Shown here: one piece after another, positions 22,332 to 31,393 of the stretch | Layout: each line of letters begins with the position of its first letter | How positions within the stretch are numbered: position 1 is the stretch's first letter | From: Burkholderiaceae bacterium | GTDB taxonomy: Bacteria; Pseudomonadota; Gammaproteobacteria; Burkholderiales; Burkholderiaceae_C | Assembly (NCBI GenBank): GCA_018780645.1 | Contig: JADMJJ010000007.1 | Coordinates: 62,001-126,000 of the forward strand | Length of the DNA: 64,000 nucleotides | Direction of reading: 5' to 3' | Notes under the pieces: model-generated | What the model was told of the DNA's origin: nothing | What the model saw: only the letters and a program-made list of their open reading frames with translations | Database searches by the model: none | Position numbers and translations under genes: made by a program

Positions 22332-23219
22332 TCAAATGCCCAGCGCGCCGACCAGGTGCTCGATGAAGCGGCTCAGCTTGGGCAGCTGGCGGCGGTCGGC
22401 CGCATAGAGCAGATGCACCGGCCGCGGCGGCGGTGAGCTGTCCTTCAACACGGCAACGAGACGGCCGGTGGCCAGGTCGTCAGCCAGCAGCACCTCGGGC
22501 TGCATGATCAGTCCCAGGCCCTGCAAGGCCGCGGTGCGCAGGCCGTCGCCCTGGTTGCAGCTGAAACGCGCCACTTCCGGCCAGCGCAGCGCCTCCTGGC
22601 CATCGAACAGCGTCCACTCGTTGCGGCGCTGCCAGACCGAATGGCTCAGGCAGCTGTGCTGCGCCAGCTCCGCTGCACGCTGCGGCGTGCCGTGCCGGGC
22701 CAGATAGGCGGGGGCGGCGGCAATCACCATCCGGTAGGGCCGCAGCGGCCTCGCCACCAGGCCCTCGTCGACGACCTTGCCGATGCGCACGGCGGCGTCT
22801 ATGCCGTCACCGGCCAGATCGACCACGCTGTCGCTGAGCTGCAGGTCGACACGCACCTGCTCGTGCTGCAGCAGGTATTGCGCGACCAGCGGCGCGATCA
22901 GCTGGCTGCCCAAGGTGATGGGCGCGCTGATGCGCAGCAGACCCTGGGGCGCCGCGCGGCTGCGCTCCACCGCCGACTCGGCCCATCGCACCTGCTCCAG
23001 CACCCGCTTGCTGTCCTCGTAGAACGCCGCGCCGACCTCGCTGAGGCTGTGCCGGCTGCGCGTGCTGCGGGCCAGCAGCCGCGCGCCCAGGTGCGCCTCC
23101 AGCTGCTGGATGTGCTTGCCTACCATCACCGCCGAGATATTCAGCCGCCGCGCCGCCCCGGCAAAGCTGCCGGCCTCGACCACGGCCACCATGACCTCCA
23201 TGCAGCGCAGCTTGTCCAT
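22332..23219 (-). CDS. LysR-family transcriptional regulator
   Basis: MDKLRCMEVMVAVVEAGSFAGAARRLNISAVMVGKHIQQLEAHLGARLLARSTRSRHSLSEVG. Confidence 0.93.
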   Translation of the reverse strand: MDKLRCMEVMVAVVEAGSFAGAARRLNISAVMVGKHIQQLEAHLGARLLARSTRSRHSLSEVGAAFYEDSKRVLEQVRWAESAVERSRAAPQGLLRISAPITLGSQLIAPLVAQYLLQHEQVRVDLQLSDSVVDLAGDGIDAAVRIGKVVDEGLVARPLRPYRMVIAAAPAYLARHGTPQRAAELAQHSCLSHSVWQRRNEWTLFDGQEALRWPEVARFSCNQGDGLRTAALQGLGLIMQPEVLLADDLATGRLVAVLKDSSPPPRPVHLLYAADRRQLPKLSRFIEHLVGALGI

Positions 23220-23229
23220 ATCGATTGTG

Positions 23230-23282
23230 AACCCATGCTTTGTAGTCCATGAATATATAGCTACTTTATGCAGGTATGGGTT
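23230..23282. promoter_or_regulatory. Spaced inverted repeat AACCCAT...ATGGGTT in the LysR/SDR divergent intergenic region; candidate LTTR operator
   Basis: 7 bp arms at 23230-23236 and 23276-23282 flanking an AT-rich core (tgaatatatagctacttta). Confidence 0.4.
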
Positions 23283-23328
23283 TCCAAAACAATGGCGGCT
23301 CTGTCATTCACTCAGCGAGGGAAACACC

Positions 23329-23925
23329 ATGAAGATTCTGTTGATCGGCGCCAGCGGCACCCTGGGCCAGGCCGCCACCGGCGCACTGGGCGCGCATGAA
23401 CTGATCACCGCCGGGCGCAACAGCGGCCGGCACCGCGTCGATCTGGCCCGGCCGGGCAGCGTGGCGGCCCTGCTGGCGGAGGTCGGCCGGGTGGACGCCA
23501 TCATCTGCACCGCCGGCAATGTGCATTTCGGCCCGCTGACCGAGATGACGGCCGAGCAGTTCAACCTGGGCCTGCAGGACAAGCTGCTGGGCCAGGTGCA
23601 GCTGGCGACGCTGGGCCATCGCCACCTGAACGATGGCGGCTCGATCACCCTGACCAGCGGCGTGCTGGCCATCGATCCGATACGCTTCGGCGCGAGCGCC
23701 ACGGCGGTGAACGGGGCGATCGAGGCCTTTGTCGCCGCCGCCGCGATCGAGCTGCCCCGCGGCATCCGCATAAATGCCGTGAGCCCGACGCTGCTGACAG
23801 AGTCGCTGCCGACCTACGGCCCCTATTTCCAGGGCTTCGAGACGGTGCCGGCGGCGCGGGTGGGCCTGGCCTACCGGCGCAGCGTCGAGGGCGCGCAGAC
23901 GGGGCGGGTGTTCCGCGTGCTTTGA
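23329..23925 (+). CDS. Short-chain dehydrogenase-like protein (atypical: no YxxxK)
   Basis: MKILLIGASGTLGQAATGALG...; active-site region TSGVLAIDPIRFGASATAVNGAIEAF. Confidence 0.85.
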   Translation: MKILLIGASGTLGQAATGALGAHELITAGRNSGRHRVDLARPGSVAALLAEVGRVDAIICTAGNVHFGPLTEMTAEQFNLGLQDKLLGQVQLATLGHRHLNDGGSITLTSGVLAIDPIRFGASATAVNGAIEAFVAAAAIELPRGIRINAVSPTLLTESLPTYGPYFQGFETVPAARVGLAYRRSVEGAQTGRVFRVL

Positions 23926-24008
23926 GGACGCCTGGCGGCAGGAAAAGGTCAAGATTTCCTGCCACGGGCCGAAGCTGCCTGAATAGCGCAACTCCCTCGG
24001 GACGTCTC

Positions 24009-24521
24009 ATGCACGAATCCAAGGCCCTGACCTTGCCGGAGCTGGAGGCGGCGCTGACCATGCTGGCGCGTGAGCGCTATGACGCCGAGCCCGGCAGCGC
24101 CGAGGCCGATGCCCAGGCCGCCCAGGCCGGCGATGGCGAGTACCTGCTCGCCCATATCCACTGCCTGCAGGCCCGGCTGGAGAGTGGCGCCGACGATGTA
24201 GGCTGGATCGCCCCGACCGCACGCAACACGCCGGTCCAGTCGCTGCAGCGCATCCGCGCGCTGAGCGCCATGTTCCCCGACCTGTTCAGTGCCATGTTCG
24301 TGATCTCGGCCACCCATGTGCCTGTGCCCCGCGAGCGTCTGGCCCTGGCCATCAAGCAGTTCCGGCGTGACGCCGACACGCTGAGCCAGGACGATTTGAC
24401 CGGCCTGCTGGTCAGCATCGTCAATGGCGCGAACCAGGCCTTCGAGGCGGTGCTGCGCACGCGCAAGGGCGGCGAGCGCAAGGCGTCGGCAGCCCTGCCC
24501 TGGGGCAAGGACACCGAATAG
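24009..24521 (+). CDS. Hypothetical protein
   Basis: 170 aa ORF, MHESKALTLPELEAALTMLARERYDAEPGSAEADAQAAQAGDGEYLLAHIH...; plausible codon bias, no recognised domain. Confidence 0.6.
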   Translation: MHESKALTLPELEAALTMLARERYDAEPGSAEADAQAAQAGDGEYLLAHIHCLQARLESGADDVGWIAPTARNTPVQSLQRIRALSAMFPDLFSAMFVISATHVPVPRERLALAIKQFRRDADTLSQDDLTGLLVSIVNGANQAFEAVLRTRKGGERKASAALPWGKDTE

Positions 24522-24534
24522 GGCAGGAGCCTCC

Positions 24535-25302
24535 TCAGCGCACCAGATTCACCCCGCCGTCCACCGTCAAGGTCGTGCCCACCACGTAGTCGCCGGCGCG
24601 GGAGGCCAGGTAGATGGCGGCCGCGGCCATATCGTCGTCGATGCCGACCCGCCTGGCCGGTATGCGGGCGGCCACAGCCTCGCCATGGTCGCGGGCGTCC
24701 TTGTTCATCTCGCTGGCGAAGGCGCCGGGGCAGATCGCGTTGACGACGATGCCGTCTTCGATCAGGCGCAGCGCCATGCGCTTGCTCAGATGGATCAGGC
24801 CGGCCTTGCTCGCAGCATAGGAATAGGTCTCCAGCGGATTGACCGTCTGGCCGTCGATCGAGGCGATATTGATGACCTTGGCCGGTCGCGCGGCGGCGCC
24901 GGCCTTCAGCATCCCGTGCAGCGCCTGGGTCAGGAAGAAGGGCGTCTTCATGTTCAGGTCCACGACCTTGTCCCAGCCCTTCTCGGGGAACTCGTCGAAC
25001 GGCGCGCCCCAGGCGGCACCGGCGTTGTTGACCAGGATGTCGAGCCGGCTCTCGCGGGCCGCCAGCGCACCGACCAGGGCTGCGATGCCCTCGGCGGTGG
25101 ATACATCGGCCGGCAGCGAGATGCATTCGCCCAAACTCGAGAGCTCGGCGGCGGTGGCGTCGCAGGCCTCGGCCTTGCGCGCCGAGATATAGACCTTGGC
25201 GCCCTGCTGCAGAAAGCCCGCGGCAATCATGCGGCCGATGCCGCGCGAGCCGCCGGTGACCAGGGCGATGCGGCCCTGCAGGGAGAAGAGGGGGGTGCTC
25301 AT
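24535..25302 (-). CDS. SDR-family oxidoreductase
   Basis: GRIALVTGGSRGIGRMIAAGF; NNAGAAWGAPF; YSYAASKAGLIHLSKRMA. Confidence 0.93.
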   Translation of the reverse strand: MSTPLFSLQGRIALVTGGSRGIGRMIAAGFLQQGAKVYISARKAEACDATAAELSSLGECISLPADVSTAEGIAALVGALAARESRLDILVNNAGAAWGAPFDEFPEKGWDKVVDLNMKTPFFLTQALHGMLKAGAAARPAKVINIASIDGQTVNPLETYSYAASKAGLIHLSKRMALRLIEDGIVVNAICPGAFASEMNKDARDHGEAVAARIPARRVGIDDDMAAAAIYLASRAGDYVVGTTLTVDGGVNLVR

Positions 25303-25493
25303 GACTGTCTCCTGATTCGGTGGGATGGGCGCCAGTGTCGGCTGGTGCCGGGGCAGACGCAGTCGCCAAGGTGCCAGCTGCTGGTTTGCACTGAGGGTTT
25401 CGAGTCACCTAGGTGACGTTGCGCACAGATGTGCGGAATTAGTCTGAGCGTCCAACAACCGCAGTGGCCACGCAGCCGCTCAAGGAGACAAGC

Positions 25494-26969
25494 ATGAACG
25501 ACTCGCTCTCGCAACGGGGCCGTCTGGCCCTGGGTTCGCTGTTCCTGGCCACCCTTGCCGCCTGCGGCGGCGGTAGCGACGACCGCCCGCCGCCGGCCGT
25601 CGCCCCCGCGCCAACGCCGCCGGCACCCGAGGAGACTCGTCCGCAGGATGCCCGCGTCTTCACCCCGGTGGTCGAGGCCACGTTCGCGGCCCTGCCCGGC
25701 GCCGCCGTCGAGACCGATCGCTGGACCGGTGTGCTGAATGGCGCGGCCTACCGCATCGAGGTGCCACAGACCGGCTGGAACGGCAAGCTGGTGATGTGGG
25801 CCCATGGCTATGCCGGCACCGGGCCGAATCTGACGGTGGGCAATCCCATCATGCGGCGCTATCTGCTGGCCAATGGCTATGCCTGGGCCGCGTCCAGCTA
25901 CACCAAGAACTACTATGACGTGCGCGCCGGTGTCGAAGACACCAATGCGCTGGCGCTGAACTTCGTCAGCATCGCCGCCGCCAAGGGCCGCACGCTGGCC
26001 ACGCCCAGCAAGTACTTCATCACCGGCGTGTCCATGGGCGGCCATATCACGGCCGCGGCCATCGACATCGAGGCGCGCAGCTTTGCCAATAACAAGGTCC
26101 GCTATGCCGGGGCCGTGCCGATGTGCGGTGTGGTGGGCGATAACGAGCTGTTCAACTACTTCTCCGGCTACCAGGTGGTGGCGCAAGCGCTGGCCGGCGT
26201 GCCGATGACCAGCTTTCCGCCGACCAACTTCGCCGCAATTGCGCCGACGATACAGGCCGCGCTCTGGTCCACCTTCCCGACCGTCTCCAGCGCCCAGGGC
26301 GACAAGCTGAAAACGGCCGTCATGCATCTCAGCGGCGGCCCGCGCCCCTTCTATGCCGAGGGTTGGGCCAGTGCCAGCCATCAGGGCAGCATCTGGGCCT
26401 CGCTGGGTGACAACGGCACCATCGCCGGCATCCTGAATCACAACATCCTCGACACCACCGGGCTGGTCTACAAGATCGACGGCAGCAGCGACACCGTCAC
26501 CGCCACAGACACGGCCTTCAACGCCAGCGTCTTCAAGATCTCGCCGACGGCCGATGCCAACCGCCGCCGCCGCGACGGCCTGCGCTTCATCCCCGTCACT
26601 GCGGCCGACTTCGACGTGCCGGTGGTCAGCATCCACACGCTGGGTGACCTGTTCGTGCCCTTCAAGATGGAGCAGGTGTTCTACGAGCGCGCCAAGGCCA
26701 AGGGCACGGACAAATGGCTGGTGCAGCGCGCCATTCGCGACGTCGGCCATTGCGCCTTCACCGCCGCCGAGGCCACCTCGGCCTTCGACGCCATGGTCAC
26801 GTGGGAGGCCGGCGGGGCCAGGCCGGAGGGCGATGATGTGGTGACCGCCGCCACCGTGGCCGCCCCCACCTACGGCTGCAAGTTCACCAACAACACACCC
26901 AGCCTGGAGGACTACACCGCGCCGGCGACCCGTGCGGGCTTCCAGGCCAAGTACCCGGCCTGCCCATAG
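25494..26969 (+). CDS. Secreted alpha/beta-hydrolase lipoprotein
   Basis: Lipobox SLFLATLAACGGGSD; YFITGVSMGGHITAAAI nucleophile elbow. Confidence 0.8.
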   Translation: MNDSLSQRGRLALGSLFLATLAACGGGSDDRPPPAVAPAPTPPAPEETRPQDARVFTPVVEATFAALPGAAVETDRWTGVLNGAAYRIEVPQTGWNGKLVMWAHGYAGTGPNLTVGNPIMRRYLLANGYAWAASSYTKNYYDVRAGVEDTNALALNFVSIAAAKGRTLATPSKYFITGVSMGGHITAAAIDIEARSFANNKVRYAGAVPMCGVVGDNELFNYFSGYQVVAQALAGVPMTSFPPTNFAAIAPTIQAALWSTFPTVSSAQGDKLKTAVMHLSGGPRPFYAEGWASASHQGSIWASLGDNGTIAGILNHNILDTTGLVYKIDGSSDTVTATDTAFNASVFKISPTADANRRRRDGLRFIPVTAADFDVPVVSIHTLGDLFVPFKMEQVFYERAKAKGTDKWLVQRAIRDVGHCAFTAAEATSAFDAMVTWEAGGARPEGDDVVTAATVAAPTYGCKFTNNTPSLEDYTAPATRAGFQAKYPACP

Positions 26970-27172
26970 ACGCCTGAGCCGCCGCTACGGCGGCATTGCT
27001 TGACAAGAGTGAATGCGGCACCGGCAAGGTGCCGCAATCCGGCACCGCGGGTACGCGATCGCTGGCCTTTGCGGGCCCGCGCTGGCGGCCGCGGCCGGAA
27101 CTGATGAGACTGCGCACCCGGCGGCCGTGAGGGCGGTCGCCAGCCTTCAGCTCACTCAGAACAAGCACACCC

Positions 27173-28396
27173 ATGAATCACTTTCCTGCACAATCCTGCG
27201 GCCTGCGCCGGGCCTTGTTGGCGGCCGCCAGCGCCTTGATGATCGCCGGCTGCGGCGGCGGAGGCAGCGGGCCTGCGGCGCCCGTGGCCGGCGATGTCGT
27301 CAATGTCAGCATGCTGAACAGCCCGACAGGTGTCGAGCAGGCCGGAGCCACGCGCAAGCTGCGCTATCTGATGACAGGCGTTGACGGCGGCCTGACCCAG
27401 GCCAACGCCCTGCTGTTCCTGCCCCGCGGCACGGCGCCGGCCGGCGGTTGGCCGCTGACCGTCTGGGCCCATGGCACGACCGGCGTGTCCGACGGCTGCG
27501 CACCCAGCCGCGACTATGCCCAGCTGGGCGACTCCGATGTCGTTGCGCCCCTGCTGGCGGCCGGCTTTGCCGTACTGGCGCCCGACTACGAAGGGCTTGA
27601 CGCTCCCGGCGTGCATCCCTATTTGGTGCGCGACAGCCTGGGGCACAGCATTGTCGACGCGGTCAAGGCCGCTCAGGGGCTGGGCGAGGTCTCGCTGAGC
27701 AAGCGCTGGGCGGTGCTGGGCCATTCCGAGGGTGGCTTCGCCGCGCTGGCCGCCGCCCAGTTCGCCGGCGAGCTGGGTGCGGGCCGCGAGCTGCGCGCCG
27801 TCGTCGCGCTGGCCCCGGCCTCGGATCTGGCACAGCTGACCGATCTGAACTTTGCCGCACTGGACAGCCTGACGGCGGCCGGCGAGGCGGACAGCGCCGC
27901 CCATGTGGTGCTGGCGCTCAACTACTACGGCGGCATGATTGCCCAGGGCTTTCGCGCCGTGCTGCCCGGCGTGGCGCCCGAGGCCATGTTCGGCAGCCGC
28001 GTCAGCCCCTTTCTGGCCAAGGCCGAGAGCGACAGCGACTGCAATCAATACGGCATGGCCCTGACGCAGGACTTCCAGAGCTTCGTCATCGCTGGCGGAG
28101 ACATGCGCGCCTATGCCGGCGTCAAGCGTGACTGGCACCAGAACGCGCCCGTGCGCGACTTCCTGGCCCGCAACCGGGTCGGCCAGATGCGTCTGCGTGC
28201 ACCGGTCTTCGTGGCCCAGGGGCTGGCCGATCTGGAGGTCCATCCGGCGGCCACCGCCACCCTGGTCGAGACGCTGCGCGCCAACGGCAACCAGGTCACC
28301 AGCGTGACCGTGCCCGATGCCGACCACCAGGCGGTGGTGGCGGCGCAGCTGGCGGCGTCGATCGCCTTCGTGCGCGAGCGCATGGCCGCGCCCTGA
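27173..28396 (+). CDS. Secreted alpha/beta-hydrolase (lipase-like) lipoprotein
   Basis: Lipobox ALMIAGCGGGG; WAVLGHSEGGFAALAAAQ; DADHQAVV. Confidence 0.82.
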   Translation: MNHFPAQSCGLRRALLAAASALMIAGCGGGGSGPAAPVAGDVVNVSMLNSPTGVEQAGATRKLRYLMTGVDGGLTQANALLFLPRGTAPAGGWPLTVWAHGTTGVSDGCAPSRDYAQLGDSDVVAPLLAAGFAVLAPDYEGLDAPGVHPYLVRDSLGHSIVDAVKAAQGLGEVSLSKRWAVLGHSEGGFAALAAAQFAGELGAGRELRAVVALAPASDLAQLTDLNFAALDSLTAAGEADSAAHVVLALNYYGGMIAQGFRAVLPGVAPEAMFGSRVSPFLAKAESDSDCNQYGMALTQDFQSFVIAGGDMRAYAGVKRDWHQNAPVRDFLARNRVGQMRLRAPVFVAQGLADLEVHPAATATLVETLRANGNQVTSVTVPDADHQAVVAAQLAASIAFVRERMAAP

Positions 28397-28405
28397 GGCC
28401 GGACC

Positions 28406-29356
28406 CTACTCGATCATCGGCCCGCCGCGCGCCCGCTGTTCGAAGAAGCGGTCTATGCGCTCCTGGTGGCCGGCGCGCAGCGCCTCGCTCATCCAGGGGC
28501 CGTAGACCTGGCGCGCCTCGGGCAGGCGTGCCACCTGGCGCAGCGCACCGTCGATATCGGCGATCACCGCCTTGCCCCAGGCGTTGCGGGTGCAGGAGAA
28601 GTAGCCCAGCGGCGGCTCGCCCAGCTCGTCGATGGGCAGGGTGACCAGATCGCCGGTCCGCCCCTGCTGGCGTTGGTGGTACTCCACAATCATCGGGTAT
28701 TCCAAGGTGTAGTCCATGCGGCCGGCAGCCAACATGGCCAGCAGATTGCCGGCCCGTGGTGCGACCAAGCTGCGGATGTTCGAGTCGGGCGCCGGCCTGA
28801 CCCACTGGGCCAGCGCCTGCCCATACTGGCGCTTGCTCATCACCAGGCCCTGCACGTCATCGCGGCGCGTCAGCTGCTGCAGGGACACCGACGCCTTGCC
28901 GCCGGCAATCACGGGCAGGCGTTCGCGCCTGAGCACAAGCTGCAGCGGCAGCGTGGGCATGGCCGGGGTGAAGAAGCGCTCCTTCAGCCGCTCCGGGGTG
29001 CGCATCGAGCTCGGCGAGCACAGGCCGCGCCCGGCTTTGCGCTCAACCTCGGCGCGGGCCCCGGTCATGGACACAAAGCGGTGCTGGTACTGCGGCAGGC
29101 GCGCTATCACCAGACGCAAGAAACCATCGATGGCGCCAGCGCCCAGGTCCTGAGCCGTCACCGGCAGCTGGCCCTGCTGGAAGACGAAGAACGGCGGCCA
29201 GTCCGACACATTCCATTCGATCAGCTTGGCCGGCGCGGTGTCGGGGCGGGCGCCGACCGGGCCGGCCAGCGCCAGGCCGAGGCCGGCGAGCAGCATCAGC
29301 CGGCGTGACGACGGGGCGTGTTTTGTGCGCGGAACGGGCGGGCGGGAGCAACTCAT
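28406..29356 (-). CDS. Periplasmic solute-binding-like protein (TIGR02285-like)
   Basis: LIEWNVSDWPPFFVFQQGQ...GAIDGFLRLVIARLPQYQHRFV...MDYTLEYPMIVEYHQ. Confidence 0.75.
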   Translation of the reverse strand: MSCSRPPVPRTKHAPSSRRLMLLAGLGLALAGPVGARPDTAPAKLIEWNVSDWPPFFVFQQGQLPVTAQDLGAGAIDGFLRLVIARLPQYQHRFVSMTGARAEVERKAGRGLCSPSSMRTPERLKERFFTPAMPTLPLQLVLRRERLPVIAGGKASVSLQQLTRRDDVQGLVMSKRQYGQALAQWVRPAPDSNIRSLVAPRAGNLLAMLAAGRMDYTLEYPMIVEYHQRQQGRTGDLVTLPIDELGEPPLGYFSCTRNAWGKAVIADIDGALRQVARLPEARQVYGPWMSEALRAGHQERIDRFFEQRARGGPMIE

Positions 29357-29449
29357 GCAATCCTCTGTGACTCGGCGGGGCCATGGCCTTGCCCACGGTC
29401 TGGTACACGAGTCTAAAGTAGGGACCCTCCTTGCTGCTGGCCCGTCGCC

Positions 29450-30313
29450 GTGCTACCCACCCCTACCGCCTCCGCTCCCGCCCACGATCCGCGTGCCTGG
29501 ATCACGCCCGAAGACCTCAACGTCGCCCCGCAGCTGCTGGGCCTGCCCCTGGCCACGCCGCGCCAGCGCGCGCTGGCGATGGCCATCGATCTGGCCTTGC
29601 TGGCCCTGGTCTCCGAGCTGGGCAATGTCTTTCTGCTGGTTGCCTTCGTACTGCTGATGTGGCCGCGCTTGCGGCGCGGCCAGCCCGTGGCACGCCGGCG
29701 CCTGGCCGTGTGGGTGGCCATCGCGCTGTTGCTGGCGCTTGCGGCGCAGCAGCTCTGGGACGATCTGCATCAACGCGTCGCGGCACCGGCCAAGGCGCGC
29801 GCGGCCGCCAGCGCCCCGGCCGGTGACGCAGACGAGGCGGACGATATCGAAGCCCAGCTCGCCGCATCTGCAGCCTCGGCCGGGGCCAGGGACGATGGTC
29901 AGCGGCGGCGCATCGCCGAGCTGGAAGACCAGCTGGCCGAGGCCCGCAAGCCCAGGACCTTCAGCCTGCGTGAAGAGGTGCGCAAACTGCTGGATGCCTT
30001 TGGCCTCAGCTACGCCTGGGCCCTGGCCTATTTCTCTTTGCTGCCGCTGGCCTGGCCCGGCCAGACGCCTGGCAAGCGCCTGCTAGGCCTGCAGGTGGTC
30101 GAGCTGACCGGCAAGCCGCTGACCCTGATGACCTGCGTCAAGCGCTACGGCGGCTATGCCGCCGGCATCGCCACCGGCATGATGGGTTTTGTGCAGATAT
30201 TCTGGGACGCCAACCGCCAGACCCTGCAGGACAAGACCGCCCACACCGTGGTCATCAACACCCGCGACCCGCGCCGGCTGGCGCTGGACGCCGCGGCCAA
30301 CGACGAGACCTGA
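29450..30313 (+). CDS. RDD-family membrane protein with long internal linker/coiled coil
   Basis: ATPRQRALAMAIDLALLALVSEL... RRRIAELEDQLAEARK ...WPGQTPGKRLLGLQVVELTGKPL...NRQTLQDKTAHTVVI. Confidence 0.75.
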   Translation: MLPTPTASAPAHDPRAWITPEDLNVAPQLLGLPLATPRQRALAMAIDLALLALVSELGNVFLLVAFVLLMWPRLRRGQPVARRRLAVWVAIALLLALAAQQLWDDLHQRVAAPAKARAAASAPAGDADEADDIEAQLAASAASAGARDDGQRRRIAELEDQLAEARKPRTFSLREEVRKLLDAFGLSYAWALAYFSLLPLAWPGQTPGKRLLGLQVVELTGKPLTLMTCVKRYGGYAAGIATGMMGFVQIFWDANRQTLQDKTAHTVVINTRDPRRLALDAAANDET

Positions 30314-30451
30314 CCCCGGGCGGGCTCATACCGAAATGCTTGACGAGCAAACGACCTCATACAGGGGATAGGCAAGGGCCGCCCGGCCCTGCAGAATCCG
30401 CGCGCCTCACCCGGTTTGTCGGGTGCGCAAGACATTCAATCAGGGAGTTAC

Positions 30452-31378
30452 ATGCATTCGATCTTCAGCCGCACACTGCTGGCCACCTTGGCCGCGGTCG
30501 CCGCCACGCAGGGCCATGCCGCCGTTGCCGTTACCGAGCCGTTTCCGAACGCCGGGGCCTACACGCAGGAATACACCACCGTCTGGTTCACCGAGGACAT
30601 CTCGGCGACGACCAAGCTGTTCCAGTATGCGGTCATCAATCTGGGCACCGCCGCCCTTCAGGAAAGCTATACCGACCTGGGCGGCAACCCGCAGGTGATC
30701 CGCCATGACTGGCGCACCGACACGCCTTTCATCAAGACCTACGAGGTGCCCATCCTCAGCGCCTATGCCTATGGCGCGATCAAGCAGGAGACGATCCAGT
30801 CGCCCCAGGGCTGGTCCTACCGCTTCATCGACACGGCGGCCAACCCCTCGAGCTGGACCAACACCACCGGCGACAGCCGCTTCGACAATCCCTACCGCGT
30901 GATGCAGTGGTATGTCGATGACAGCCTGGCGCCCGGCGGCGACCTGATCAGCCATATGGAGCAGAGCGGTATCCGGCCCCAGGGGGAATGGTTGACTCGC
31001 GACCAGCTCACCGACTACATGACGCAGGAGTACAGCTACCCCGGCTACGGCGGCTCCGAGTGCGGCCTGAGCCTGTGGCACGAGGCCTGCTACGGCAAGG
31101 GCTTCAGCTTCGAGGCCGAGGCCGGCAAGGTGCTGGGCCCGGACCAGACCGCCTGGTCGCTGGTGACGCGCACCGGCGGCGAGAACATGGTCATCCAGCC
31201 GCTGCCCCCGCGCATCGGCGACCCGGATCTACCGGTGGGCAGCAATGGCCTGAGCTTCAATGGCGGCATCGCCATGGTGGCCGCGGCGCCAGTGCCCGAG
31301 CCCGGCAGCTACGCGCTGATGCTGGCCGGCCTGCTGGGCCTGGCGGCGCTGCGCCGTGGCAGCAAGACCCGCGCCTGA
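30452..31378 (+). CDS. PEP-CTERM sorting domain protein
   Basis: Signal peptide and C-terminal VPEPGSYALMLAGLLGLAALRRGSKTRA. Confidence 0.88.
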   Translation: MHSIFSRTLLATLAAVAATQGHAAVAVTEPFPNAGAYTQEYTTVWFTEDISATTKLFQYAVINLGTAALQESYTDLGGNPQVIRHDWRTDTPFIKTYEVPILSAYAYGAIKQETIQSPQGWSYRFIDTAANPSSWTNTTGDSRFDNPYRVMQWYVDDSLAPGGDLISHMEQSGIRPQGEWLTRDQLTDYMTQEYSYPGYGGSECGLSLWHEACYGKGFSFEAEAGKVLGPDQTAWSLVTRTGGENMVIQPLPPRIGDPDLPVGSNGLSFNGGIAMVAAAPVPEPGSYALMLAGLLGLAALRRGSKTRA

Positions 31379-31393
31379 TCAATCCTCGGGGGG

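Noticed and set aside
26978-27035. Hairpins gccgccg-cta-cggcggc and gcggcacc-ggcaa-ggtgccgc between the two hydrolase genes as Rho-independent terminators
   Set aside because: Real inverted repeats but neither is followed by a T-run, and short GC stems are common by chance at this composition.
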